Of a DNA stretch of 64,000 nt, positions 50,560 through 60,287 are shown one piece after another. Source of the DNA: Aliiruegeria sabulilitoris (lineage in GTDB: Bacteria > Pseudomonadota > Alphaproteobacteria > Rhodobacterales > Rhodobacteraceae); contig NZ_LOAS01000009.1 in assembly GCF_001558155.1 (NCBI RefSeq), forward strand, positions 62,001-126,000, written 5' to 3'. Numbering within the stretch: position 1 is the stretch's first letter; the number at the start of each line of letters is the position of its first letter. Both the position numbers and the translations under genes were made by a program. Below the pieces are notes generated by a model. It had not been told where the DNA came from and did no database searches. It saw only the letters and a list, made by a program, of their open reading frames with translations.

Positions 50560-52074
50560 TCAGCTGTTCCCGCCGCGCGCGAAACGCCCGGCATCTTGTG
50601 CCGCGGCGCGGATGGCCCGGGATTTGTTCACCGTTTCCTGCCACTCCGCTTCCGGGTTGCTGTCATAGACAACCCCGCCGCCGGCCTGGATATAGAGCTG
50701 CTCGTCCTTGAGCACAGAGGTGCGCAGCGCGATGCACATGTCCATGTCGCCATCGGAGGAGAAATAGCCCACCCCGCCGCCATAGACACCACGCTTCTCC
50801 GGCTCCAGCTCGTCGATGATCTCCATCGCCCGCACCTTCGGCGCGCCGGATACCGTTCCGGCGGGCAGGCCGGCGAGCAGGGCCGAGAGTGCATCCTCGC
50901 CATCCTTCAACTCGCCCACCACGTTGGAGACGATATGCATGACGTGGGAATAGCGCTCGATGACGAATTCCTCGGTGGGCTTCACCGTGCCTATCTTTGC
51001 CACCCGGCCGACATCGTTGCGGCCGAGGTCCAGCAGCATCAGGTGCTCTGCCATTTCCTTTTCGTCGCCCAGAAGATCGGCTTCCAGCGCGCGATCCTCT
51101 TCCTCGTTGTTACCGCGGTGGCGGGTGCCGGCGATGGGCCGGATTGTCACCTCGCCCTCGCGCAGCCGGACGAGGATCTCGGGGCTGGCGCCGATCACCT
51201 GGAAGCCGCCGAAATTGAAGAAAAACATGAAGGGCGAGGGGTTCGTGCGCCGCAGGCTGCGATAGAGCGCGAAGGGCGGTAGCGGGAAATGCACCGTCCA
51301 GCGCTGCGAGGGGACGACCTGGAAGATGTCGCCGGCCTTGATGTATTCCTTCGCCTTTTCAACGGCTTTCATGTAGGCAGGCTTGGTGAAGTTCGACACC
51401 GGCTCGCCCACGTCAAGTGCGTCGGCAAGGTTGCGCGACTCGCCCCGCAATCCAAAATCGAGATCGCGCAGCGCATCCATCACCCGTTCGGCCGCCTGGG
51501 CATATGCGGCCTTGGCCGTCAGCCCCGAGCCGGTGAACGCGGGGGAGACGAGGATCACCTCGCCCTTCACGCCGTCCAGAACCGCCACCACGGAGGGGCG
51601 CATCATCACCGCATCCGGCAGGCCGACAGGGTCGGGGTTCACATTGGGCAGATGCTCGACAAGGCGGATCATGTCATAGCCGAGATAGCCATAGAGGCCC
51701 GCCGCGGCCGATGGCAGGTCATCGGGCAACTCGATCCGACTCTCGGCGATCAGGGAGCGCAGCGAGGTCAGCGGGTCGGCCTGCTCGTCCTCGAAAGACT
51801 CTGCGTCGAACCGCGCCTGCCGGTTGATCCGCGCCTGAGAGCCCTCGCATTTCCAGATCAGGTCCGGCTTCAGCCCGACGATGGAATACCGCCCCCGCAG
51901 TTCGCCGCCAGTGACGGATTCGAGCATGAAGCTGTCCGTCCGCGCACCCGCGAGCTTGAGCATCAGGCTCACCGGCGTGTCCAGATCGGCGGCAAGACGT
52001 GCATAGACGACCTGGTTGCGTCCGGCATCGAAGCCCTTGGCGAAGTCGTCCTGGGAGGGGAAAAGCTGGGTCAT
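50560..52074 (-). CDS. trpE: Anthranilate synthase component I
   Basis: A 504-residue chorismate-utilising enzyme. The feedback-site LLES-like region is near the N-terminus (FMLESVTGG), and the catalytic part carries RPIAGTRHRGNNEEED, LMLLDLGRNDVGRV, SGAPKVRAMEIIDE and GVYGGGVGYFSSDGDMD. It starts four bases after ppiD. Its partner trpG is 6 kb away on the same strand. Confidence 0.96.
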   Translation of the reverse strand: MTQLFPSQDDFAKGFDAGRNQVVYARLAADLDTPVSLMLKLAGARTDSFMLESVTGGELRGRYSIVGLKPDLIWKCEGSQARINRQARFDAESFEDEQADPLTSLRSLIAESRIELPDDLPSAAAGLYGYLGYDMIRLVEHLPNVNPDPVGLPDAVMMRPSVVAVLDGVKGEVILVSPAFTGSGLTAKAAYAQAAERVMDALRDLDFGLRGESRNLADALDVGEPVSNFTKPAYMKAVEKAKEYIKAGDIFQVVPSQRWTVHFPLPPFALYRSLRRTNPSPFMFFFNFGGFQVIGASPEILVRLREGEVTIRPIAGTRHRGNNEEEDRALEADLLGDEKEMAEHLMLLDLGRNDVGRVAKIGTVKPTEEFVIERYSHVMHIVSNVVGELKDGEDALSALLAGLPAGTVSGAPKVRAMEIIDELEPEKRGVYGGGVGYFSSDGDMDMCIALRTSVLKDEQLYIQAGGGVVYDSNPEAEWQETVNKSRAIRAAAQDAGRFARGGNS

Positions 52075-52078
52075 CGCG

Positions 52079-53932
52079 TCAACGGAACACTTGCGAATGC
52101 ACGGCGTTCACGCCGGCATCGTTGATGGTAATGCCCGCGGTGGCCGTCAGGTACTGGGCATAGTAGTTGAACAGGTCCGACGACAGCCCCTGTGCGGCCT
52201 GCTGCTGCATGGCGCGGTTGAACAGCGCCACCTGAGGATCTTCGAGATCGGCCTCGGCGACACTGTCGAGCACAACCAGAACGGCACCATTGGCGGTCTT
52301 CACCACGGCAACCTCTTCCGGCTCCATGCTGAATATGGCGTCGCTCACGGCAGGGTCGAGCCCCTCGACAAAGCTGCTACGGGTGATGTTCTCGGCGCTC
52401 TGCACCCCAAGCCCGGCCACGTCGACCAGCGTCTTGCCGGCTTCCATTTCCGCCTTGGCCGCTTCGGCTTCGGCTGCCAGCGCCGTGCGCTCGGCTTCGG
52501 CGGTCCAGCCGGCGATGACAGCGTCGCGCACATCTTCCAGCGGCTGCAGGCGCGGGGCCTTCACCGCGTCGAGGCGCATCGCATAGATCGTGCCGTCATC
52601 AAGCAACAGGATCGCGGGGAAATCCTTGTCCGTCAGCGTGGCGGCAGCTTCGCGGAACCCTTCATAGGCGGCAATCCCGTCCTGCATGCCGGAGAAATAG
52701 TCGATGCCGCCAAGCTCCATTTCGGTCTCGCCGGCCAGATCTTCCAGCGTGGCGCCACCGGCAAGGCGGTCATCCATATCGGTGATCATGTCCTCGATCA
52801 GGCGGCGGGCGCGTTCGCGGCCAAGCTCGGCCCGCAGTTCCGGCAGCGCCTGTTCGAAACTGGTCTCGCGTGCCTGAAGGATGCCGTTCATCCGGAAAAG
52901 CGCCGGCCCGAAATCGGTCGGGTAGGGGCCGACAAGCCCCGGCTCCTCGAGCCCGAACACGGCCGCACCGGCCTGTCCCAACGCGTCTTCGGCCACATCG
53001 CCGATATCGACATCGTCCAGCGTCAGCCCGCGTTCCTCGACAATGGCGGCGAAATCCTTCTCGCCGGATTCGATGGCGTCTTTCGCTGCGCTTGCTTCCT
53101 CGGGCGTGCCGAAAACCAGCCGTTCGACCAACCGCCGCTCCGGGATCACATATTCATCGGCCCGTTCGGCATAGAGCGCGCGCAACGCTTCCTCGTCGAT
53201 CTCGACCTGGTCGAGCAGCATGTCGGGCGTCAACCACGCATAGGTGATGGCCTTCGTCTCGGGCAGGGTGAAGAGCGGTGCATTTTCCTCGTGGAAGGCA
53301 ACCAGATCCTCCTCCGTCGGCTCCCCAATCTCGGTCGCGAGGCCGTCGCGGCCGAATTCTGCCCAGCGGAAGCTGCGCCGCTGGCCGAACCACTCGGTCA
53401 GGATGTCGGTCAGCTGCGCGGGGGGCGCCACGCCGACAACGACGGAGGATTGCAGGATATTGCGGCTGCTTTCCTCACGCACATCCTGTTCGAAATCAGA
53501 CACATTCCAGCCATTCTGGTCGAGCATGAACTCGTAGGCTTCACGGTCGAACTTGCCGTCGACGCCCTGGAAAGCGGAGGATTCGGTAATCATGCGGGCC
53601 ACTTCTTCATCGCCCACCGACAGGCCGAGCCCATCGGCCTCGTTGTTGATGGCTTCGGTTCCGATCAGCTGCCCGCGCACCTGTGCCGGAATGCCCTGCG
53701 CTTCCAGCCCCGCGAGCGTCAGGTCGGTGGCGCCGGAGGCTTCCTGCGCGCGGATCGCCTGAATCATGGCGCGGTAATAATCCTCGGCGGTGATTTCGCG
53801 GTCGCCCACCGAGGCGATGGTTGTTCCGCCGCCTGAGAAATTGGTGATGCCGAAGCCGCCAAGGCCGAGGATCAGCATCCCCATAAGAGCCATCATCAAG
53901 TAGTCGCTTACCGACTTTTTCTTTTGCGTCAT
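52079..53932 (-). CDS. ppiD: PpiD-like membrane-anchored periplasmic chaperone/peptidyl-prolyl isomerase
   Basis: 617 residues: cytosolic MTQKKKSVSDYLM, one helix (about 13-31), then a SurA-N-like chaperone domain (about 35-200, GDREITAEDYYRAMIQAIRAQ), a parvulin-like central region (about 240-350), and a long C-terminal helical part. It assists outer-membrane and secreted protein folding at the Sec exit. It is upstream of trpE with a four-base gap, so the two are cotranscribed. Confidence 0.88.
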   Translation of the reverse strand: MTQKKKSVSDYLMMALMGMLILGLGGFGITNFSGGGTTIASVGDREITAEDYYRAMIQAIRAQEASGATDLTLAGLEAQGIPAQVRGQLIGTEAINNEADGLGLSVGDEEVARMITESSAFQGVDGKFDREAYEFMLDQNGWNVSDFEQDVREESSRNILQSSVVVGVAPPAQLTDILTEWFGQRRSFRWAEFGRDGLATEIGEPTEEDLVAFHEENAPLFTLPETKAITYAWLTPDMLLDQVEIDEEALRALYAERADEYVIPERRLVERLVFGTPEEASAAKDAIESGEKDFAAIVEERGLTLDDVDIGDVAEDALGQAGAAVFGLEEPGLVGPYPTDFGPALFRMNGILQARETSFEQALPELRAELGRERARRLIEDMITDMDDRLAGGATLEDLAGETEMELGGIDYFSGMQDGIAAYEGFREAAATLTDKDFPAILLLDDGTIYAMRLDAVKAPRLQPLEDVRDAVIAGWTAEAERTALAAEAEAAKAEMEAGKTLVDVAGLGVQSAENITRSSFVEGLDPAVSDAIFSMEPEEVAVVKTANGAVLVVLDSVAEADLEDPQVALFNRAMQQQAAQGLSSDLFNYYAQYLTATAGITINDAGVNAVHSQVFR

Positions 53933-54000
53933 TGCCCGGTGGCCTCCTGCGGAAGTGGTCGCGTTTGTCTAGGCGTTGCGGCGCAGGGAGGCAAGCGGAC

Positions 54001-55191
54001 TCAGCGCGCCGGCTCCAGGCTTTCCAGCCGCTCGAACAGCGCCGCGATGCCGTCGCGGTCGATATTGGCATAGGCGATCCGCAGGTGCCGGGCACCTGAA
54101 GCGGCACCGCGCGGCTCGAACATGGTACCGGGCAGGCAGAGCACAGAGGCCTCCTCCACCATCTTGCGCGCAAGCTGATCGGAGGGCAGGGCAAAGGGGT
54201 GTTCGACATAGGCGAAATAGGCGCCGCACCCCTTGAGCCGCCAGCCTTTGGCCGCCAGCCGGGGAAAGCCCTGCTCGATGGCCCGGCGTCGCCCGAGGAC
54301 CTCCTGCCGCTCGCCGGCGAGCCAGTTGCCCAGGTTGCGGATGCCCCAGAGTGCCCCGCGCTGGCCGACCTGGCTTGGGCAGATCGTGACGGAGTCGATG
54401 AATTTCTCCACCTCGGCCAGCCGGGCTGGGCTCGACATCATCGCGCCGATGCGATGGCCGGTCAGCCGGTAGGCCTTCGAGAAGCTGTAAAGACGGATCA
54501 CCGTGTCGTCCCAGTCGGGATCGGTGAGCAATTCATGCGGCGCGCCCTCGCCGGAGTGGAAATCGCGATATGTCTCGTCGATCACAAGTGCCAGCCCATG
54601 TGCACGCGCAAGGTCCCGAAACCCTGCGATCAGGGCTGCTGGATATTCCACGCCCGCAGGGTTGTTCGGGCTGACAAGCGCGATGGCGCGCGTGCGCGGC
54701 GTGATCCGTTCTTCGGCCACGTCCAGCCGGGGCAGCAACGCTTCGTCCGTGGGCAAGGGCACCGCGCGGATAGAACTCATGTCCAGCCACATCTTGTGGT
54801 TGAAATACCATGGCGTCGGCAGCAGTACCTCGTCGCCCGGACCCGCAAGGGTGGCGATGGCGGCGGCAAAGGCCTGGTTGCACCCTGAGGTGATGGCGAC
54901 CTGCGCGGGGGAAACCTGCCCGGCATATTGCCCTGAGACCTGTTCGGCCAGCGCTTCGCGCAGCGCGGGCAGGCCGAGGTCCGGGCCGTAAAGATGGCTC
55001 GCCGTCTCCTCCAGAAGCGCCTGCGCCATGGCTTCGCGCAAGGCGGCGGGTGGCGGGGCCACCGGTGCGGCCTGGCTCACATTGATCAGCGGCCGGTCGG
55101 GCGGGAACGTCACGCCGGCCACCCAACGCGCGGCCTCCGGAACGGGCGAGACATCCGTGGTCATCATGGCCGGGTTCAGGGGCAGGGGCAT
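54001..55191 (-). CDS. Class I/II PLP-dependent aminotransferase
   Basis: A 396-residue fold-type I aminotransferase. SPNNPAGVEYP and VIDETYRDF (PLP Asp and Tyr) are followed by the PLP lysine in SFSKAYRLTGHRIG (about 242-255). It is related to aspartate/ aromatic aminotransferases; the substrate is not deducible. ATG 55191 (MPLPLNPAMM) with CGGAGCCG upstream. Single gene. Confidence 0.88.
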   Translation of the reverse strand: MPLPLNPAMMTTDVSPVPEAARWVAGVTFPPDRPLINVSQAAPVAPPPAALREAMAQALLEETASHLYGPDLGLPALREALAEQVSGQYAGQVSPAQVAITSGCNQAFAAAIATLAGPGDEVLLPTPWYFNHKMWLDMSSIRAVPLPTDEALLPRLDVAEERITPRTRAIALVSPNNPAGVEYPAALIAGFRDLARAHGLALVIDETYRDFHSGEGAPHELLTDPDWDDTVIRLYSFSKAYRLTGHRIGAMMSSPARLAEVEKFIDSVTICPSQVGQRGALWGIRNLGNWLAGERQEVLGRRRAIEQGFPRLAAKGWRLKGCGAYFAYVEHPFALPSDQLARKMVEEASVLCLPGTMFEPRGAASGARHLRIAYANIDRDGIAALFERLESLEPAR

Positions 55192-55328
55192 GGGCGGCTC
55201 CGGAGCGATATGCGCCAAGACGTAGCAAGCCGGTGGCATGGCCGAAAGGCCCTTTCATCGGCTTGCCACGAAGGCAACGACGACGGCGCCCGTACGGCGG
55301 ACCCGTTACCGGGGCCGCCCGGTGCGGA

Positions 55329-56666
55329 TCAGAACCGCGCCTCGATCAGTGCCGCGCAGTAGCTGTCGTTCCGGTCCTCGGCATCGATATTGGAATTCGT
55401 CTGCGTGTAGTGACAGCCGAACCGAATCTGGGCAGGGGCGAATTCCGGACGTGTCGCGACCAGCTCCAGCCCGATATCCCAGACCCTGTCATCGCGCGTG
55501 ATGCCGGTATGCTCGTGCTCGGCATCGTAACGCCGCACACCGGCTTCAGCCGAGAGCCGGCCGGAGAGGCCTTCGCCGAGCTGCTTGTCGAAAACACCGA
55601 AAATCGACGGGCCAACATAGCGGCTGGAGTCCTTTTCGGGGTTGTTGCGGTCGCTCAATGCCACGCCGAGGCCGTAGCGGCTGGCATTCGGCAGAAGCCG
55701 TGAATAGGCGAGCGAAGCGCTCCAATCCGCCTGTCGGGGCGCATCCTCGTCATCATATTGCCTCTTGCGAAAGCGCAGGCAGGTCGAGAGCGTCTGGTTC
55801 GAGGGCAGGAAGTGGTGATAGTTGAAACTAAACCCCAGGGCCGTGTGGTCGGTGAAATCATCCGACCCGTCACCGTCATAATGTGCCCTGTGCAAAATTG
55901 CCGTCGCCTTCATCGTCCCGCTATCGGTTCGTCTCTGCCAGCCCGCGCTGAGGCGGGCGTTGCTCCGACCGAGATCCTCTTGCGGGAACTGGTCGCGGGT
56001 GACCCCGAAGCCGAGGATCAGGCTGTCGGTCGTCGATGTGGGGCGCGTGTACTTGCCGTCAAGCCCGAGATGGATCCGGTTGCCGGAGATCTGGCTGTCA
56101 TGCTCTTCGTCGCGCTCGAACCGCCAGAAGGGCGGGCCGCAGAGCCCGGTCGACTGGATGGGCGCGCCGTCAAAGATCCAGCCCGAGCGATGCATGCCGA
56201 TATTCGAACTCGACAGCACGCCGAAGCTGGCCGTCAGGGTGAAGGGATCGGGCGGATAGGGCAGGCCTGCGGGATGCCTGGCCGGCAGGATGAAGGCCGT
56301 TTGATCCTCCGCAATTTCCGCGACGGAGCCTTCGAGTGCCAGCTGCTCTTGCGGGGCGATGGCCGCCTGGGCGCGTGGCGTCGGCGTCGGCTGCGGCGTC
56401 GAAAGGCCCGCGTCCACCGGCACATGGCAGGAAAGGCATTTTTGACGGTTCATTCCGTCTACGGCCACATGGTCTTGCGGCAGGTTGGAGCCGCTGAGAT
56501 GACACAGGGTGCAATCCCCAACCATATTGGGCGTTGCACCCGCCGGCAGACCGGTCAGCAGGAGCAGCGCCGCTGCCGCGAACGCGCCGCCCCGCGCGAC
56601 AGGATTTCGAGAAATGCGCAATGACCGGAGTCCGGCAATCGTCGAAAAGATGCTTTGTGTGAACAT
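55329..56666 (-). CDS. Diheme cytochrome c domain fused to an outer-membrane (DUF560/Slam-like) beta-barrel
   Basis: 445 residues. Long signal peptide ending near PAGA (about 44); a short cytochrome domain with two CXXCH motifs, CTLCH at 52-56 and CLSCH at 77-81, and His66 between them as a possible distal ligand; a Pro/Thr/Gln linker (about 88-108); then a barrel from about 142 to the end. Near the C-terminus, RRYDAEHEH, DRVWDIGLELVAT and HYTQTNSNID-AEDRND resemble the last strands of Slam (DUF560) barrels, and the protein ends in Phe. The TPR domain of Slam is replaced by the haem domain. A Cyc2-like fused cytochrome-porin is the nearest known concept. GTGGAGAAGATC precedes ATG 56666. No cytochrome partner genes are adjacent. 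Haem binding and electron conduction are inference. Confidence 0.72.
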   Translation of the reverse strand: MFTQSIFSTIAGLRSLRISRNPVARGGAFAAAALLLLTGLPAGATPNMVGDCTLCHLSGSNLPQDHVAVDGMNRQKCLSCHVPVDAGLSTPQPTPTPRAQAAIAPQEQLALEGSVAEIAEDQTAFILPARHPAGLPYPPDPFTLTASFGVLSSSNIGMHRSGWIFDGAPIQSTGLCGPPFWRFERDEEHDSQISGNRIHLGLDGKYTRPTSTTDSLILGFGVTRDQFPQEDLGRSNARLSAGWQRRTDSGTMKATAILHRAHYDGDGSDDFTDHTALGFSFNYHHFLPSNQTLSTCLRFRKRQYDDEDAPRQADWSASLAYSRLLPNASRYGLGVALSDRNNPEKDSSRYVGPSIFGVFDKQLGEGLSGRLSAEAGVRRYDAEHEHTGITRDDRVWDIGLELVATRPEFAPAQIRFGCHYTQTNSNIDAEDRNDSYCAALIEARF

Positions 56667-57423
56667 GATCTTCTCCACCTTCTTGAAAGCCAGCAGGTGA
56701 TGTCCTGCGATTGATGGGTCCTTTTTGCTGCTCTCGCGACGAGGGCACGGAGCGGGCCGGATGAAAACGGTTGGAGACGGAAGCGCTTGAACTGTGTGGC
56801 AGGGGATGGCCAGAGCCCTCCGCATCTTTGCGGATGTGGTTGGGGCGGCCTTGTGCGGAGGGGCGAGCGCAACTGACTGAAAAGAAATGAACGATATGCC
56901 AATAGGCGGGCCAGATGGCGAGATGCTGGCGTCAAATCCGGGAAGGCAGTCCAAAGGCGAAAGCGAAGGTGAGGCGCAGCTTCCGCAGGCCGTGGAGACC
57001 ACGTGATCGCAGTTTGCGTATCTTCTTCCCTCGCGCATCAATCCGATTGCCTCCCGGTTGGCATATCGATGCGGTTTCACTCAACATTTCGATCTCGCGC
57101 CCGTGGGACTGCATCCCCTGGGCGGCAGGCAACCAGGGCCGGCCGAAGACATCGGGACAGGTCGGACCCGATCCGGCGACCCGCAATCACAAACACCCAC
57201 CCGTTGTGCCGTGAGGGCAGCACAAACGGCACTAAAATAGATATCTAATTTACATGATTAAGGGGTTGGAAGACGATTTCAACAGAAATCCCTCGCTACA
57301 GCACAAAAAATCCGCGCCTGTGGCAGGTTACTTGCGGTGGCAAGGGATATCGCGGAGGCGTGTCTCGGGAAAGGTCTAATGGACCGCTTCCCGCGCGACG
57401 CTCTGGAGCGTCGCGCGGATCTG
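56667..57423. other. Gene-free region upstream of the cytochrome-barrel gene
   Basis: 757 bases between gpt and the cytochrome-barrel gene, both on minus. It contains an AT-rich stretch around 57235-57270 and the long palindrome at 57391-57418. Open frames here lack family likeness and ribosome sites. It most likely holds the regulatory region of the cytochrome-barrel gene. Confidence 0.55.
57391..57418. repeat. 28-base near-perfect palindrome after gpt
   Basis: CCGCGCGACGCTC, two-base spacer TG, GAGCGTCGCGCGG. It lies just beyond the gpt stop on minus, with no T run. It may be a 3'-end hairpin that protects the fabI-gpt mRNA or a Rho-related end. Confidence 0.7.
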
Positions 57424-57942
57424 TCAGTCGGTGCCGCGATAGGGCTCGACATATTGAAGAGCCATATCCCATGGGAAAAAGATCCACGTGTCCTGGCTCA
57501 CCTCGGTGATGAAGGTATGCACCATGGGCCGCCCCTTGGGCTTGGCATAGACGGTGGCGAAATGCGCCTTCGGGTAAAGCTTGCGCACCAGTTCCAGCGT
57601 CTTGCCGGAATCCACGAGATCGTCGATCACGAGGATGCCTGTGCCATCGCCCATCAGTTCTTCGTTCGGCGCATTCAGAACCACTGCGTCCATCTGCGTC
57701 TGGTGGTTGTAGGACTTCACCGAGATCGTATCGACCAGACGGATATCCAGCTCGCGCGCAATGATCATCGCCGGGGCCATGCCGCCGCGCGTGATGGCGA
57801 CAATCGCTCTCCAGCCGCCATCATCGGGCCCCTGTCCGTCCAGCCGCCAAGCCAGCGCACGGCTGTCGCGGTGGATCTGGTCCCAACTGATATGGAAGCC
57901 CTTTTCATGGGGCAGGCGGTCGGGGCGGGGGCGCTCGCTCAT
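57424..57942 (-). CDS. gpt: Xanthine/guanine phosphoribosyltransferase
   Basis: A 172-residue salvage enzyme. The PRPP-binding motif is [17 protein letters not shown] (acidic pair and loop); [20 protein letters not shown] supplies the earlier segment. ATG 57942 ([15 protein letters not shown]) lies 8 bases after the fabI stop, so the genes are cotranscribed. In-frame sequence upstream is inside fabI. Confidence 0.9.
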   Translation of the reverse strand: MSERPRPDRLPHEKGFHISWDQIHRDSRALAWRLDGQGPDDGGWRAIVAITRGGMAPAMIIARELDIRLVDTISVKSYNHQTQMDAVVLNAPNEELMGDGTGILVIDDLVDSGKTLELVRKLYPKAHFATVYAKPKGRPMVHTFITEVSQDTWIFFPWDMALQYVEPYRGTD

Positions 57943-57950
57943 TGGCTGGC

Positions 57951-58769
57951 TCACTTCTTTCCGGGTACGACATCGATATCGGGCGCGTCCACGGCCTTCA
58001 TGCCGACCATATGGTAGCCGGCATCGACATGGTGCAATTCGCCGGTCACGCCGCTGCCGAGATCGGACAGCAGGTAGAGCGCCGATTTGCCGACATCCTG
58101 AATGGTCACGTTGCGGCGCAGCGGCGAGTTCAACTCGTTCCACTTCAGGATATAACGGAAATCGCCGATGCCGGAGGCCGCAAGCGTCTTGATCGGGCCG
58201 GCCGAAATAGCGTTGACGCGGATACCGTCCTTGCCGAGATCCTCGGCGAGGTAGCGCACGGAAGCTTCCAGCGCTGCTTTGGCCACACCCATCACATTGT
58301 AATGCGGCATCACCCGTTCGGCACCGAGATAGGTCAGGGTCAGCGCCGAGCCGCCGTTCTTCATCAGCTTCTCGGCACGCTGCATCACGGAGGTAAAGGA
58401 ATAGACCGAGACGTCCATCGTCATGGTGAAATTCTCACGGGAGGTCTCAACATACCGCCCGCGCAGCTCGTTCTTGTCGGAAAAGCCGATGGCGTGAACG
58501 ATGAAATCGAGCGAGCCCCAGGCTTGCTCGAGCTGGGTGAAAACCGCGTCGACGGAGGCATCGTCGCTCACGTCGCAATCGGCCAGCTGGGTCACGCCCA
58601 GTTGCTCGGCAAGCGGGACGACCCGCTTGCGAAAGGCATCGCCCTGATAGGTGAGTGCAAGCTCGGCACCGGCATCGGCGCAGGCTTTCGCAATACCCCA
58701 TGCGATGGACTTGTCATTTGCCAGCCCCATGATCAGGCCGCGCTTGCCGGCCATCAGCCCTGTCGTCAT
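57951..58769 (-). CDS. fabI: Enoyl-[acyl-carrier-protein] reductase (NADH)
   Basis: A 272-residue SDR enzyme of the last step of fatty-acid elongation. The cofactor site is [20 protein letters not shown]; the catalytic Tyr/Lys region is [45 protein letters not shown] follows. GGTGGAGGGACCG precedes ATG 58769; a GTG 12 bases upstream is unlikely. Confidence 0.95.
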   Translation of the reverse strand: MTTGLMAGKRGLIMGLANDKSIAWGIAKACADAGAELALTYQGDAFRKRVVPLAEQLGVTQLADCDVSDDASVDAVFTQLEQAWGSLDFIVHAIGFSDKNELRGRYVETSRENFTMTMDVSVYSFTSVMQRAEKLMKNGGSALTLTYLGAERVMPHYNVMGVAKAALEASVRYLAEDLGKDGIRVNAISAGPIKTLAASGIGDFRYILKWNELNSPLRRNVTIQDVGKSALYLLSDLGSGVTGELHHVDAGYHMVGMKAVDAPDIDVVPGKK

Positions 58770-58916
58770 CGGTCCCTCCACCGCTCGGAAATCCTTTCAG
58801 CCCGTTTAGGCCATGCAATGGGCCGGGCGCAAGAGTGCCCGCTTTGCCGCTGGCGCCGGCGCGTCCGGCGGTGTAGCCATCAAACATCACATTTGAACCG
58901 AAATCTGGAGAGGTAG

Positions 58917-59519
58917 ATGAGCGACCGTAGCGGACTTTTCGCGGGCGACGATCCCTTCGAGCTGGCACGCAAGTGGCTGGCGGAGGCCGAGGCGAGCGAA
59001 CCGAATGACCCCAACGCCATCGCGCTCTCGACCGTTGATAGCGATGGCATGCCCAACGCCCGGATGGTTCTGCTCAAGGAGATCGAGGACGACGCTTTCG
59101 TCTTCTACACCAATTACGGATCCACAAAGGCGGCGGAACTGGAGCAGGCCGGCAAGGCCGCTTTCGTCATGCATTGGAAGAGCTTGCGCCGTCAGGTGCG
59201 GGTCCGTGGCCATGTTGTCCGCGAAGAGAGTTCCAAGGCGGATGCCTATTTTGCGTCCCGGTCGCTGAAGTCTCGACTGGGGGCCTGGGCCTCGCAACAA
59301 AGTCAGCCGCTCGCGTCGCGTTCTGCTCTGATGGCGGAGGTCGCCCGCGTGACCGCGCGCTACGGCACGAACCCTCCGCGCCCGCCCTTTTGGGGAGGGT
59401 ACCGGCTGCGCCCTGTCGAGATCGAATTCTGGGCGGACGGGGCCTTCCGGCTGCATGATCGTTTCCGTTGGAGCGACGACGGGCAGGGTGGTTGGCGGGT
59501 GGAACGGCTTTCACCCTAA
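58917..59519 (+). CDS. pdxH: Pyridoxamine 5'-phosphate oxidase
   Basis: A 200-residue FMN enzyme making pyridoxal 5'-phosphate. Motifs: [37 protein letters not shown], and the C-terminal [17 protein letters not shown] with the RLHDR segment after it. GGAGAGGTAG precedes ATG 58917. Confidence 0.95.
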   Translation: MSDRSGLFAGDDPFELARKWLAEAEASEPNDPNAIALSTVDSDGMPNARMVLLKEIEDDAFVFYTNYGSTKAAELEQAGKAAFVMHWKSLRRQVRVRGHVVREESSKADAYFASRSLKSRLGAWASQQSQPLASRSALMAEVARVTARYGTNPPRPPFWGGYRLRPVEIEFWADGAFRLHDRFRWSDDGQGGWRVERLSP

Positions 59520-59733
59520 GATTGTTTCCGCTCTTCTGACAATCGGTGGAAGCCGAAGGGATTCCGGTAGAAATCGGCCTTTTTGCCCCCGATGCTTGAT
59601 GTTCTCTGGACGTTGTCCTAAGGATGCTGTCTCGTATTTATTGCCTGACGGCGATTTTCTGAATTATCCCGCAAGCGAATTCATTGGTGCACTGGTATGT
59701 AACGAGGCTCACCCGAAATACGGGAGTGGTGCA

Positions 59734-59751
59734 ATGGTGACCCGCTGGTGA
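59734..59751 (+). CDS. Five-codon leader ORF overlapping the cold-shock gene start
   Basis: ATG GTG ACC CGC TGG TGA (MVTRW). GGGAG lies 7 bases before its ATG, and its TGA overlaps the GTG start of the cold-shock gene (GTGA). The real cold-shock start has no such ribosome site, so re-initiation from the leader is plausible. Inference only. Confidence 0.4.
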   Translation: MVTRW

Positions 59752-60287
59752 CCGAGAACGAAAAGACGACTATGGCCGGCGCAATGCGCGGTCATGTGAA
59801 ATGGTTCGACCCGATGAAAGGGTTCGGATTCGTGGTGGCTGACGAAGGCGGTCCCGATATCCTGCTGCACGCGAATGTGCTGCGGAATTTCGGCCAGTCC
59901 TCTGTCGCGGACGGCGCTGAAATCGAGATACTGGTTCAGAATACGACCCGCGGCATGCAGGCGGTGGAGGTACTTTCCATCGTGCCGCCGACGGAGGAGG
60001 AGGGGGCCCCGCTCGAGGACCTCGCGACGATGTCGGCCGAAGAGCTGGAGGCGCTGCCGCTTGAACCGGCACGCGTCAAGTGGTTCGACAAGGGCAAGGG
60101 CTTCGGATTCGCCAATGTGTTCGGCCGCTCGGAAGATATTTTCGTGCACGTCGAAATCCTGCGCCGATCGGGGCTGGCCGATCTGCAGCCAGGCGAAGCC
60201 GTGGGGCTGAAGGTCGTCGATGGACGCCGGGGACTGATGGCGATACAGGTATCGGCATGGGAAAGGGCGATCCGGGAACGAGAATGA
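59748..60287 (+). CDS. Double cold-shock-domain RNA-binding protein
   Basis: 179 residues (GTG 59748; ATG 59772 or 59784 are alternatives). Two CSDs: residues about 13-80 with KWFDPMKGFGFVV (RNP1) and PDILLHANVL (RNP2), and about 107-175 with KWFDKGKGFGFAN and EDIFVHVEIL. An acidic linker (TEEEGAPLEDLATMSAEELE) joins them. The double-CSD CspD-like form is common in alphaproteobacteria and binds single-stranded nucleic acid. Stop overlaps the DUF192 start by ATGA. Confidence 0.9.
   Translation: MTENEKTTMAGAMRGHVKWFDPMKGFGFVVADEGGPDILLHANVLRNFGQSSVADGAEIEILVQNTTRGMQAVEVLSIVPPTEEEGAPLEDLATMSAEELEALPLEPARVKWFDKGKGFGFANVFGRSEDIFVHVEILRRSGLADLQPGEAVGLKVVDGRRGLMAIQVSAWERAIRERE

Noticed and set aside
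57230-57280. FNR/Crp-type box upstream of the cytochrome-barrel gene
   Set aside because: The AT-rich segment does not contain TTGAT-N4-ATCAA or a close variant.
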